Source: Pseudomonas sp. MRSN 12121
GTDB taxonomy: Bacteria; Pseudomonadota; Gammaproteobacteria; Pseudomonadales; Pseudomonadaceae
Direction of reading: 5' to 3'
DNA: 64,000 bases
Assembly (NCBI RefSeq): GCF_000931465.1
Contig: NZ_CP010892.1
Location: forward strand, 6,409,388-6,473,387
Below, in pieces: positions 18,763 through 27,656 of the stretch. The stretch's first letter is position 1; each line of letters starts with the position of its first letter. The notes under the pieces were generated by a model. The model was not told the origin of the DNA. It did no database searches and saw only the letters and a list, made by a program, of their open reading frames with translations. Both the position numbers and the translations under genes were made by a program.

Positions 18763-18865
18763 TGTAGGAGCAGATTGCTCGCGATCAGGGCTGCCAGGCG
18801 ACGCGATCTGACTGAAACAGCGCGGGGCCTGGGCGGGCCGATCGCGAGCAAGCTTCGCTCCTACA
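18763..18865. repeat. REP inverted pair (family 1), one arm degenerate
   Basis: The left arm TGTAGGAGCAGATTGCTCGC has lost part of the GAAGC block, while the right arm ends AAGCTTCGCTCCTACA intact. It sits between the convergent antiporter and thioesterase genes. Confidence 0.85.
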
Positions 18866-18876
18866 AGGGGATCGGG

Positions 18877-19281
18877 TCAGGCGATGGGATCGCCGTCCTT
18901 GAACTGGTCCTTCACGTATTTGATTTCGGTACGCCCGTGAGGGGCCGGCAAACCATCCTCGCCCAGGTTGACGAAGACCATCTTCTCCACGGTGAGGATG
19001 CTCTTGCGGGTGATCTTGTTGCGCACTTCGCACGTCAGGGTGATCGAGGTGCGGCCGAATTCGGTGGCGGTGATGCCCAGCTCGATGATGTCGCCCTGGC
19101 GCGAGGCGCTGACAAAATTGATTTCCGAAATGTACTTGGTGACCACGCGCTGGTTGCCCAGCTGGACGATCGCGTAGATCGCCGCCTCTTCGTCGATCCA
19201 GCGCAACAGGCTGCCGCCGAACAGCGTGCCGTTAGGGTTGAGGTCTTCGGGTTTTACCCACTTGCGGGTGTGGAAATTCAT
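18877..19281 (-). CDS. Acyl-CoA thioesterase, hotdog fold (YciA-like)
   Basis: A 134-residue single hotdog-domain protein. NPNGTLFGGSLLRWIDEEAA is the thioesterase signature with the catalytic acidic residue on the central helix, and the C-terminal half carries the conserved VFVNLGEDG strand region. It hydrolyses acyl-CoA to free acid and CoA; chain length is unknown. AGGAG lies upstream of the ATG. It stands alone, divergent from the ahcY leader. Confidence 0.87.
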   Translation of the reverse strand: MNFHTRKWVKPEDLNPNGTLFGGSLLRWIDEEAAIYAIVQLGNQRVVTKYISEINFVSASRQGDIIELGITATEFGRTSITLTCEVRNKITRKSILTVEKMVFVNLGEDGLPAPHGRTEIKYVKDQFKDGDPIA

Positions 19282-19399
19282 GCTCGCTCCTGACCGTCTT
19301 GCCGATTGATGCCGGCATCATGGCAGAGCCCGGCGCAGAGCTCTATTGGGCTTCTACTATGGTCGCGATTACCGTTCGAACATCGTCCGACAGAAATCC

Positions 19400-19428
19400 T
19401 TGGGAAGTCGCTGGCAGACAGCTATAAT
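19400..19428 (+). promoter_or_regulatory. Sigma70-type promoter for the ahcY leader
   Basis: A perfect -10 box TATAAT at 19423-19428 and a -35 box TTGGGA at 19400-19405 with 17 bases between. Transcription would begin near 19435, just before an inverted repeat and the SAH riboswitch. Confidence 0.75.
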
Positions 19429-19440
19429 CGCCCCGCTTCA

Positions 19441-19470
19441 AAACGGTAACTATCACTTGATACCGTTTTC
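19441..19470. promoter_or_regulatory. Inverted repeat at start of the ahcY leader (operator or RNA hairpin)
   Basis: Arms AAAACGGTA and TACCGTTTT pair perfectly over 9 bases with a 12-base centre. Inside it is a second, overlapping small palindrome TATCA-CT-TGATA. It lies about 6 bases past the predicted transcription start and just before the riboswitch. It could be a repressor site or a 5' stabilising hairpin. Confidence 0.6.
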
Positions 19471-19481
19471 CCGCCACCTGT

Positions 19482-19600
19482 CCGAGGGGCGCTGCAGCAG
19501 GTTCGACCTGTCAGGCTCGGATGGGGCGTTGTCTGGTCGTGAAGTTCGGCCAGTCACTAAACGCACAACGGCGCCCATTCGCATACTTACGAATGGAGGC
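19482..19600 (+). promoter_or_regulatory. S-adenosylhomocysteine (SAH) riboswitch controlling ahcY
   Basis: Conserved SAH-aptamer core: CCGAGGGGCGCTGCAGC from 19483, closed by CTCGG at 19517-19521, with an inner hairpin CAGGT/ACCTG. A second hairpin pairs GCGTT (19527-19531) with AACGC (19561-19565). GGGCGC at 19488-19493 can pair with GCGCCC at 19572-19577. Just downstream CCATTCG (19576-19582) can pair with CGAATGG (19591-19597), covering the ribosome site GGAGG at 19596-19600. The aptamer helix and the covering hairpin share two C residues, so SAH binding should open the ribosome site. SAH riboswitches are known to switch ahcY on; this layout fits. Confidence 0.93.
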
Positions 19601-19605
19601 TCTTC

Positions 19606-21015
<1,410 letters not shown>

Positions 21016-21019
21016 TCGG

Positions 21020-21058
21020 TTCTGCCGCCTGCGCTCTTCCAGGGAGCAGGCGGCAGAA
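21020..21058 (+). terminator. Strong hairpin after ahcY (no T-run)
   Basis: A 13-bp perfect stem TTCTGCCGCCTGC / GCAGGCGGCAGAA with a 13-base loop, starting 5 bases after the ahcY stop. The absence of a T-run makes it either a weak terminator or a 3'-end stabilising hairpin. Confidence 0.6.
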
Positions 21059-21072
21059 ACCCTGCTGCTCCC

Positions 21073-21159
21073 TGTAGGAGCGAAGCTTGCTCGCGATGCA
21101 GGCACCGCGGTTTCCCAAAACACCGCGGGGCGGCTATCGCGAGCAAGCTTCGCTCCTAC
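21073..21159. repeat. REP inverted pair (family 1, AAGCTTGCTC variant)
   Basis: Arms beginning TGTAGGAGCGAAGCTTGCTC and ending AAGCTTCGCTCCTAC, inward-facing. It lies between ahcY and metF, which are co-directional, so it sits inside a possible operon. Confidence 0.88.
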
Positions 21160-21206
21160 GGGCAGCCCAGCACCCGCAAGGCTTACGAGTTTCCAAGGGT
21201 ATGACC

Positions 21207-22052
21207 ATGTCCCAAGACCGTCGCTACAGCTTCGAGTTCTTCCCGACCAAGACCGATGCTGGGCATGAAAAACTGCTCGCCACTGCCCGCCAGCTGGCCA
21301 GCTACAACCCCGACTTCTTCTCCTGCACCTACGGTGCCGGTGGCTCGACGCGCGACCGCACGATCAACACCGTGCTGCAGCTCGAAAGCGAAGTGAAGAT
21401 CCCGGCCGCGCCACACCTGTCCTGCGTGGGCGACAGCAAGGCCGACCTGCGTGGCCTGCTGAGCCAGTACCAGGCTGCCGGCATCAACCGTATCGTCGCC
21501 CTGCGCGGCGACCTGCCTTCGGGCATGGGCATGGCCAGCGGCGAGCTGCGTCACGCCAACGACCTGGTGAGCTTCATTCGCGAAGAAACCGGCGATCACT
21601 TCCATATCGAAGTCGCGGCCTATCCGGAAATGCACCCACAGGCGCGCAATTTCGAAGACGACCTCAACAACTTCGTACGCAAGGCCAACGCCGGCGCCGA
21701 CAGTGCGATCACCCAGTATTTCTTCAACGCCGACAGTTACTTCTACTTCGTCGATCGTGTCAGAAAAATGGGGGTAAACATTCCGATTGTTCCGGGCATC
21801 ATGCCGATCACCAATTACAGTAAACTCGCGCGCTTCTCCGATGCCTGCGGCGCGGAAATCCCGCGCTGGATCCGCAAGCAACTGGAAGCCTATGGCGACG
21901 ACAGCCAGAGCATCCAGGCCTTCGGCGAACAGGTCATCACCGAAATGTGTGAACGTTTGTTACAGGGCGGTGCGCCAGGGTTGCACTTCTATACTCTGAA
22001 CCAGGCCGAACCAAGCCTGGCCGTCTGGAACAACCTGAAGCTGCCGCGTTAA
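21207..22052 (+). CDS. metF: 5,10-methylenetetrahydrofolate reductase
   Basis: A 281-residue FAD-dependent reductase that makes 5-methyl-THF, the methyl donor for homocysteine to methionine. Family signatures are YSFEFFPTKT at the N-terminus, CTYGAGGSTRD, and the core RGDLPSGMG. The ATG at 21207 is preferred over 21201 because AAGGG lies 7 bases upstream of it. It follows ahcY on the same strand, so homocysteine produced by AhcY is remethylated with MetF's product. It ends at a strong terminator. Confidence 0.96.
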   Translation: MSQDRRYSFEFFPTKTDAGHEKLLATARQLASYNPDFFSCTYGAGGSTRDRTINTVLQLESEVKIPAAPHLSCVGDSKADLRGLLSQYQAAGINRIVALRGDLPSGMGMASGELRHANDLVSFIREETGDHFHIEVAAYPEMHPQARNFEDDLNNFVRKANAGADSAITQYFFNADSYFYFVDRVRKMGVNIPIVPGIMPITNYSKLARFSDACGAEIPRWIRKQLEAYGDDSQSIQAFGEQVITEMCERLLQGGAPGLHFYTLNQAEPSLAVWNNLKLPR

Positions 22053-22072
22053 CCCCCCGACAGCATCAGAAG

Positions 22073-22104
22073 AAGGCCTTGGCGGAATCCAAGGCCTTTT
22101 TTTT
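22073..22104 (+). terminator. Intrinsic terminator after metF
   Basis: A 10-bp stem AAGGCCTTGG / CCAAGGCCTT with loop CGGAAT, followed by an uninterrupted run of eight T. It starts 20 bases after the metF stop. Confidence 0.95.
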
Positions 22105-22133
22105 ATCCCTAAACATCTGAAGGATCGCCGTAG

Positions 22134-23216
22134 ATGTCTACAGGCAGCACCGCAGCACGCCCGCAATTGATCTATCTGGTTTATGGCGCCGCGACCTATC
22201 ACCAGGAAGCCGTGTTCAGCATTGCCAGCGCCTTGGCCGGGCTGCGTGAAACACCGGGGGAGCCCCTCGACATCCAGGTCTTCACCGACAATGCCGCGCC
22301 TTATCGCGACCTGCCCGTGCGCGTGCGCCCGCTGGACGAAAGCACCCGCCAGGCGTGGATCGCCCCGCACGGCTACCACTTCCGCGCCAAGCACGTGGTG
22401 ATGCGCCAGGTGCTGCAAGAATCCGAACTGGCGCTGCTGATCGACACCGACACCTTCTTCCACTGCTCGCCGCTGGAGCTGTTTCGCCGCATCGAGCCCG
22501 GCACCCTGCTGTGCAACGCGTTTGGCATGTGCTACGGCGCCAACAAGGAATCCGGCCTCTACCAGCACCTGGCCGGCCTGCTGCGGGAACGAGAACTGGC
22601 CGACGACCGGATGCCCCTGCTGAATTCCGGGGTGATCGGCCTGCACCGGGCGGATGCCGATGTGCTGGAGCGCTCCATCGCCCTGATGGACGAGTTGTAC
22701 CCCTTGGCCCACGGCGCCTACACCCTCGAAGAGTTCTGCCTGTCGGTAGCGGCCTACCGCCGCAAGCAGGTCCGCGAATGCCCCGATCTGATCCACCACT
22801 ATTGGAGCCGCAAGCAGCTGTTCCGCGCCAAGACCAAGGCCTGGCTGCACAAGCACAGCGCGGCGCCCACCAGTACGGTCGCCCTGGACGAAACCCGGCT
22901 GGTTACCGCCACGCTGCCTCGTCCGCCCGTCCTGCAACGCCTGGCCTACAAACTGGTGACCCTGGCCCTGCCTGCCCATCAGCGGCAGTTCATGCGCGAG
23001 ATCCTCTACGGCTGCTACCGCCACACCAACGAATTCGACCAGGCCTGCGCCCCGGTCTGGTGGGAAAAGGCCCGGGAAAACGCCGAAGGCCGCTTGAAAC
23101 AACAGCTCGACAGCCATCAACTGGAGCGCTGGTTCAACCACCCGGTCATTCGCCTGGTACTGGGGCAGCGCCGCAACGCCATCTGCCTCCACCTGATCGA
23201 GGCAAAGGCTGACTGA
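22134..23216 (+). CDS. Glycosyltransferase-like protein of unknown function
   Basis: A 360-residue soluble protein without signal peptide or membrane segment. The N-terminal half resembles a GT-A sugar transferase: a beta-strand start QLIYLVYGAATYHQEAVFSI, then ALLIDTDTFF at about residue 105, where DTD is a candidate metal-binding DxD, and PLLNSGVIGLHRADADVLE, like the acceptor side of such enzymes. The C-terminal half is helical and Arg/His-rich. It stands between metF and an orphan binding-protein gene and is not part of any sugar or LPS cluster here. The fold assignment is inference; substrate is unknown. Confidence 0.6.
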   Translation: MSTGSTAARPQLIYLVYGAATYHQEAVFSIASALAGLRETPGEPLDIQVFTDNAAPYRDLPVRVRPLDESTRQAWIAPHGYHFRAKHVVMRQVLQESELALLIDTDTFFHCSPLELFRRIEPGTLLCNAFGMCYGANKESGLYQHLAGLLRERELADDRMPLLNSGVIGLHRADADVLERSIALMDELYPLAHGAYTLEEFCLSVAAYRRKQVRECPDLIHHYWSRKQLFRAKTKAWLHKHSAAPTSTVALDETRLVTATLPRPPVLQRLAYKLVTLALPAHQRQFMREILYGCYRHTNEFDQACAPVWWEKARENAEGRLKQQLDSHQLERWFNHPVIRLVLGQRRNAICLHLIEAKAD

Positions 23217-23272
23217 GGCTTGAGCTAGACAGCCTCTAGCCATTGAACGGCCTCTGGGCGTAATCTCCCGCG

Positions 23273-24064
23273 ATGCCCGTCATTGCCCAGCTGCTGACCA
23301 CCTTTCTCCTCGCTTGCCTGAGCCTGACCGCCCATGGCGAGAAGCTGCTGATCGTCACCGAACCCTGGGCCCCCTACGTGTATGAGGAACAGGGCAAGGC
23401 CCAGGGACTGGACTACGAAACCACGGCCATCGTCTTCCAGCGCCTGGGGATCGAGGTCGAATGGCAATTCCTGCCCTGGAAGCGCTGCCTGGCCATGCTC
23501 GAACAAGGCCAGGCCGACGGCGCCCTGGACATTTTTCACAGCGACGAACGCGAGAGCAGCCTGCTCTACCCCAGCGAACCGCTGTCGGACGTCGAGTTCG
23601 TGATGTTCTACGCCAACGCGCGGCCCCACCCCTTCCGTACCCTGGACGAACTGAGCGGGCTGACCGTGGGCACCTCCCCCGGCTACCTGTACAGCCAGGA
23701 GTTCAGCCAGTCCGCCCTGTTCAAGCACGAGCCGGCGCCGACCCACGAAGCCAACTTCGGCAAGCTGCTGCGCGGGCGCATCGACCTGCTGATCACCGAC
23801 CGGCGGGTCGGCCAGCACCTGCTGGACCAATTGCAGATTCGCCAGCAGGTCACCATGAACCCGGTGGTCATCAGCCGCCAGAGCCAGTTCCTGGCAGTGC
23901 GGCGCAACGCCGGCATGGACCTGCTGGTGCAACGTTTCGGCGCCGAACTCAAGCGCTTCAAGCGCGAGCCGGCCTACGCCGAACTGAGCGCCCGCTACGG
24001 CGCGGCGCCGGCCCTGGTCGACGCTGGCGCGGGCGCTGCGCTGCCACCGGCTGAAAACCGTTGA
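23273..24064 (+). CDS. Periplasmic solute-binding protein (family 3-like), orphan
   Basis: A 263-residue exported protein: signal peptide MPVIAQLLTTFLLACLSLTAHG, then a family 3 solute-binding fold (LLIVTEPWAPYVYEEQGKAQGLDYE, FHSDERESSLLYPSEPL, GLTVGTSPGYLYS, LLITDRRVG). No permease or ATPase gene is nearby, so it may deliver ligand to a sensor or a distant transporter, or bind something other than an amino acid. No strong ribosome site is visible at the ATG. Confidence 0.8.
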   Translation: MPVIAQLLTTFLLACLSLTAHGEKLLIVTEPWAPYVYEEQGKAQGLDYETTAIVFQRLGIEVEWQFLPWKRCLAMLEQGQADGALDIFHSDERESSLLYPSEPLSDVEFVMFYANARPHPFRTLDELSGLTVGTSPGYLYSQEFSQSALFKHEPAPTHEANFGKLLRGRIDLLITDRRVGQHLLDQLQIRQQVTMNPVVISRQSQFLAVRRNAGMDLLVQRFGAELKRFKREPAYAELSARYGAAPALVDAGAGAALPPAENR

Positions 24065-24313
24065 GCAGCAGGACAGCAGCGTACGCCGATTGCTCTGTTA
24101 TACTCCGGCCTTCCCGCCAGGCTCACGCCCGGACGCTCGACCCTGTTCAAGGCCTCTCGATACGCTACAGCGCAGCCACAAGGCCCGCGCGAGCCCTCGC
24201 CGATGAGCCTTCAGGAGCCAGCAGGACCGGACGGGATTGCGTCCTCTTGAACGCCATTCGCGCCAGGCAAGATTATCCCTCTGGGCCAAGCCCTCACTAA
24301 AACAGGATTACTC
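24065..24313 (+). promoter_or_regulatory. Long leader upstream of rhlE
   Basis: About 250 bases without a gene. A -10-like TATACT occurs at 24099-24104, but no good -35 is spaced from it. If used, it would give a 5' leader of about 200 bases. Ribosome site AGGA lies close before the rhlE ATG. I see no tRNA or known riboswitch fold. Confidence 0.35.
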
Positions 24314-26170
24314 ATGTCCTTTGCTTCCCTCGGTCTCTCCGAGGCTTTAGTCGGCGCCATCGAAGCCGCCGGCTACACCCAGCCTACTCCCGTGCAACAG
24401 CGGGCCATTCCCGCCGTGTTGCAAGGTCGCGACCTGATGGTCGCGGCACAGACAGGTACTGGTAAAACCGGTGGTTTCGCCCTTCCGATCCTGGAGCGGT
24501 TGTTTCCCAACGGTCACCCGGACAAATCCCAGCGTCACGGCCCGCGCCAACCGCGCGTACTGGTCCTGACCCCGACCCGCGAACTGGCCGCGCAAGTGCA
24601 TGACAGCTTCAAGCTGTATGCCCGCGACCTGAAGTTCGTCAGCGCCTGCATCTTCGGCGGCGTCGGCATGAACCCGCAGGTCCAGGCCATGGCCCGTGGC
24701 GTCGACGTGCTGGTGGCCTGCCCCGGCCGCCTGCTTGACCTCGCCGGCCAGGGCAGCGTCGACTTGTCCCACGTGGAAATCCTCGTACTGGACGAAGCCG
24801 ACCGCATGCTCGACATGGGCTTCGTCCATGACGTGAAGAAAGTCCTCGCCCGCCTGCCCGCCAAGCGCCAGAACCTGCTGTTTTCCGCGACCTTCTCCAA
24901 GGACATCACGGACCTGGCCGGCAAGCTGCTGCACAACCCCGAGCGCATCGAAGTCACGCCGCCGAACACCACGGTCGAGCGCATCGAGCAACGGGTGTTC
25001 CGCCTGGCCGCCAGCCACAAGCGTGCGCTGCTGGCCCACCTGATCACCGCCGGCGCCTGGGAACAGGTGCTGGTCTTCACCCGGACCAAGCACGGCGCCA
25101 ACCGCCTGGCCGAGTACCTGGACAAGCACGGCCTGACCGCCGTCGCGATCCACGGCAACAAGAGCCAGAACGCCCGCACCAAGGCCCTGGCCGACTTCAA
25201 GGCCGGTGAAGTGCGGATCCTGGTCGCCACCGATATCGCCGCCCGCGGCCTGGACATCGACCAGCTGCCGCACGTGGTCAACTTCGAGCTGCCGAACGTC
25301 GACGAAGACTACGTGCACCGGATCGGCCGTACCGGTCGCGCCGGTCGTTCGGGCGAGGCGATCTCGCTGATCGCCCCGGATGAAGAGAAGCTGCTCAAAA
25401 GCATCGAGCGCATGACCAAGCAGAAGATCCCCGACGGTGATCTGCAAGGTTTCGACGCCAGCGCCGTGGAAGCCGAGAAACCGGAAGTGCGCGAGCGTCC
25501 GGATGTGCGTAACCCGCGCAACGCCCGTGGCGCGCGCGGCGACGGCGCGAGCAACGGCGGTGGCCGCAAAGACAAGGGCAAGGACAAGGGCAAGGACAAA
25601 CCGGCCGCCCGCGGCGAGCGTCCGGCCCGCGAACAGAAACCTCGCGAAGGCACCCCGGCCAGCCAGCAGCGCCCGCCGAAGCCAAGCCCGGACCGCGCCC
25701 CCGACGAGTTCCTGGACGACGATGTGGATAACTTCGGCAATCGCGCCGACTACGTCAGCCCGTACCAGAACAAGAACAACCAGGGCCGCGGCCGCCGTCC
25801 TGGCGCGCCAGGCCAGGGCGCAGCCAACGGCAATGCGCCACGCGGCGGCGGCCAGGGTCGCACCGGCGGCGGTCAACGCAACGGTGGCGGCGCCAGCAAC
25901 TCCGGCAGCCAGCCGGCCAAGCGCAGCGGTGGCTCGCGCAACGGTGCCGCGCGTGACGGCCAGGGACGTCGCGAAGAATCGCGTAACCGTCGCCCCGGTC
26001 GTGATGACCAGGCGCGCCAGGAGCCCGCGGTCCAGAACACCCGCAGCAACCAGCCGAAGATCATGCACAAGGAGTCGAAAGCCGACCGCTTCCCGACACC
26101 CGAGCAGCTCGATCAACTGCCAAGCCGCCCACGCGGCGAAAAACCGGCCTTGCTGACCCGCAATCGCTGA
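24314..26170 (+). CDS. rhlE: ATP-dependent RNA helicase RhlE (DEAD-box) with long basic tail
   Basis: A 618-residue DEAD-box helicase. Ordered motifs: Q motif (TPVQQR), AQTGTGKT at 45-52, PTRELA, VLDEADRMLDMGF, SAT, and HRIGRTGRAG. RhlE remodels RNA in ribosome assembly and with the degradosome. From about residue 375 the protein becomes a 240-residue low-complexity tail rich in Arg, Gly, Asn, Lys and Pro, with a KGKDKGKDK repeat and RGGG-type patches; this is longer than the tail of the E. coli enzyme. The tail probably binds RNA or partners without a fixed fold. It ends at two tandem terminators. Confidence 0.93.
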   Translation: MSFASLGLSEALVGAIEAAGYTQPTPVQQRAIPAVLQGRDLMVAAQTGTGKTGGFALPILERLFPNGHPDKSQRHGPRQPRVLVLTPTRELAAQVHDSFKLYARDLKFVSACIFGGVGMNPQVQAMARGVDVLVACPGRLLDLAGQGSVDLSHVEILVLDEADRMLDMGFVHDVKKVLARLPAKRQNLLFSATFSKDITDLAGKLLHNPERIEVTPPNTTVERIEQRVFRLAASHKRALLAHLITAGAWEQVLVFTRTKHGANRLAEYLDKHGLTAVAIHGNKSQNARTKALADFKAGEVRILVATDIAARGLDIDQLPHVVNFELPNVDEDYVHRIGRTGRAGRSGEAISLIAPDEEKLLKSIERMTKQKIPDGDLQGFDASAVEAEKPEVRERPDVRNPRNARGARGDGASNGGGRKDKGKDKGKDKPAARGERPAREQKPREGTPASQQRPPKPSPDRAPDEFLDDDVDNFGNRADYVSPYQNKNNQGRGRRPGAPGQGAANGNAPRGGGQGRTGGGQRNGGGASNSGSQPAKRSGGSRNGAARDGQGRREESRNRRPGRDDQARQEPAVQNTRSNQPKIMHKESKADRFPTPEQLDQLPSRPRGEKPALLTRNR

Positions 26171-26186
26171 GTTTTCCACCGCAATG

Positions 26187-26222
26187 AAAAACGCCCCTGA
26201 TCGGAAGATCAGGGGCGTTTTT
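26187..26222. terminator. Bidirectional terminator after rhlE (first of two)
   Basis: Stem ACGCCCCTGATC / GATCAGGGGCGT with loop GGAA, an A-run before and a T-run after. It starts 17 bases after the rhlE stop. Confidence 0.95.
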
Positions 26223-26244
26223 GTTCCGCTATGCGTACGGTATG

Positions 26245-26280
26245 AAAAACGCCCCGGGCCGTGGGACCCGGGGCGTTTTT
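26245..26280. terminator. Bidirectional terminator (second of two)
   Basis: Stem AAAAACGCCCCGGG / CCCGGGGCGTTTTT with an 8-base loop. The outer stem shares AAACGCCCC with the first terminator, suggesting duplication. It can also stop leftward transcription from the yceI side. Confidence 0.9.
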
Positions 26281-26290
26281 CTGGAGCTTC

Positions 26291-26408
26291 TGTAGCCGCT
26301 GCCGAGCCTGTGGCGAGGCTGCGATCGACCGGGAACCGGTCGCAGGCTTCAGGGCCATGAAGGTCCTGCGGACCTTGTCGCAGCCTCGCGGGCTCGGCAG
26401 CGGCTACA
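26291..26408. repeat. REP-like inverted pair (family 2)
   Basis: The left arm begins TGTAGCCGCTGCCGAGCC and the right arm ends GGGCTCGGCAGCGGCTACA. It is the clearest family 2 copy in the window and ends 9 bases before the yceI stop codon. Confidence 0.88.
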
Positions 26409-26417
26409 GGCGAAGCA

Positions 26418-27017
26418 TTACTTTGCTTTCACACCTTCGAAGGTGATGTACAGCTGAACGGTGTCGGACTGTGGACCAACATCCATGCCGTCCTTGTTGA
26501 ACTCTTTACGGCTGATGCTGGTGGTGCCTTCAAAACCTGCACGGTAGCCACCCCATGGATCCTTGCCTTCACCCAGGAAGGTGGCCTTGACCACGATAGG
26601 CTTGGTCACGCCGTGGAAAGTCAGGTCGCCAGCCACGTCAGCGGTCAGCTTGCCATCAGCATTCTTGCCAGTTGGCTTGACGCTGGTGGACACGAACTTC
26701 GCATCAGGGAATTTGCCCGATTCCAGGAAGTCCTTGCTGTTGACGTGCTTGTCACGCTCGGCGTGGTTGGTGAACACGCTGGCGGTGCGCACATTGACTT
26801 CGATCTTGGCGTCTTCAGGCTTGGCCGCGTCGAAGCTGAACTTGCCGTCCAGGTCCTTGAAGGTACCGGTGATGAAGCTGTAGCCCAGGTGGCTGATCTT
26901 GAAGTCGACGAAGGCGTGCTGGCCTTCCTTGTCGATCACGTAGTCGGCGGCCATCGCCTGGCCGGCGGACAGCAGGGCAGAACCGATTGCCAGAGCGGCG
27001 AGAGTCTTTTTCAACAT
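26418..27017 (-). CDS. YceI family periplasmic protein
   Basis: A 199-residue exported protein with signal peptide MLKKTLAALAIGSALLSAGQAMA and a YceI lipocalin-like barrel (ADYVIDKEGQHAFVDFKISHLGYSFITGTF, then FHGVTKP and the C-terminal DTVQLYITFEGVKAK). YceI proteins bind polyisoprenoid lipids such as ubiquinone. It follows the cytochrome b561 gene by 32 bases, the same pairing as yceJ-yceI. In P. aeruginosa the equivalent position (PA0423) is annotated pasP; I have not compared them. The start at 27017 follows AGGAA. Confidence 0.92.
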   Translation of the reverse strand: MLKKTLAALAIGSALLSAGQAMAADYVIDKEGQHAFVDFKISHLGYSFITGTFKDLDGKFSFDAAKPEDAKIEVNVRTASVFTNHAERDKHVNSKDFLESGKFPDAKFVSTSVKPTGKNADGKLTADVAGDLTFHGVTKPIVVKATFLGEGKDPWGGYRAGFEGTTSISRKEFNKDGMDVGPQSDTVQLYITFEGVKAK

Positions 27018-27049
27018 GCTTCCTATTCCTTTTGAGTCGAGGTTGAACA

Positions 27050-27601
27050 TCAGGCTTTGCGCCCCAGCATACGAGTCAGGGTCGCGTCACGATCGATAAA
27101 GTGGTGTTTCAGCGCGGCCAGCCCATGCAGCCCGGCGAAAATCACCAGGGCCCAGGCCAGGTACAGGTGCACCTCGCCAGCCACGTCCGCCTGGTCCGGA
27201 AGACCGGAAACCAGGGCAGGAACTTCAAACAGACCGAACACCGGGATCCCGACACCGTCTGCGGTGGAAATCAGGTAACCGGCAATCATCACAGCGAACA
27301 GGCTGAGATACAGAAAGGCATGGCCGAAAACTGCGCCCAGGCGCGTCAGGCGACCGTGGCTGGCCGGTGCGGGCGGCGGCGGGCTGACGAAGCGCCACAG
27401 CACCCGCAGCAGCATGACCGCGAACAGCGTCAGGCCGATGCTTTTGTGCAGGTCCGGCGCGTCTTTGCGCCATGCACTGTAGTAATCCAGGCCCACCATC
27501 CACAGGCCCAGCGCGAACAATCCGAAGACTACCAGCGCCACACTCCAGTGCAGGAAAATGCTGACCGCGCCATAGCGCGAAGAAGAATTGCGTAGCTGCA
27601 T
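27050..27601 (-). CDS. Cytochrome b561 family protein
   Basis: A 183-residue membrane protein with four hydrophobic segments. Haem-ligand-type His residues occur in LHWSVALVVF, LHKSIGLTLF and VHLYLAWALVIFAGLHG. This is the bacterial cytochrome b561 (YceJ-like) family, expected to pass electrons between quinol and a periplasmic acceptor. It is first in a two-gene unit with yceI. The start is ATG at 27601; a GTG one codon earlier is possible. Confidence 0.9.
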   Translation of the reverse strand: MQLRNSSSRYGAVSIFLHWSVALVVFGLFALGLWMVGLDYYSAWRKDAPDLHKSIGLTLFAVMLLRVLWRFVSPPPPAPASHGRLTRLGAVFGHAFLYLSLFAVMIAGYLISTADGVGIPVFGLFEVPALVSGLPDQADVAGEVHLYLAWALVIFAGLHGLAALKHHFIDRDATLTRMLGRKA

Positions 27602-27632
27602 CACTTAAATCCTGTAAGAACTGCTGCCCAAG

Positions 27633-27656
27633 ACTATCGATTTAACTATCGGATTA
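27633..27656 (-). promoter_or_regulatory. Tandem 12-bp direct repeat before the cytochrome b561-yceI unit
   Basis: ACTATCGATTTA followed immediately by ACTATCGGATTA, 10 of 12 bases identical. It lies 32-55 bases upstream of the b561 start, in AT-rich sequence. It could be a binding site for an activator; the protein is unknown. The divergent bioA starts 225 bases away on the other side. Confidence 0.4.

Noticed and set aside
19441..19470. Second copy of the sahR-metK palindrome before ahcY
   Set aside because: The half-sites TATCA/TGATA are present, but they are 2 bases apart instead of 8, and the outer bases differ. I therefore keep it as a separate, unassigned repeat.
24065..24313. Possible tRNA or small RNA in the rhlE leader
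   Set aside because: I could not fold a cloverleaf or find a terminator-ended transcript; only a leader region is supported.
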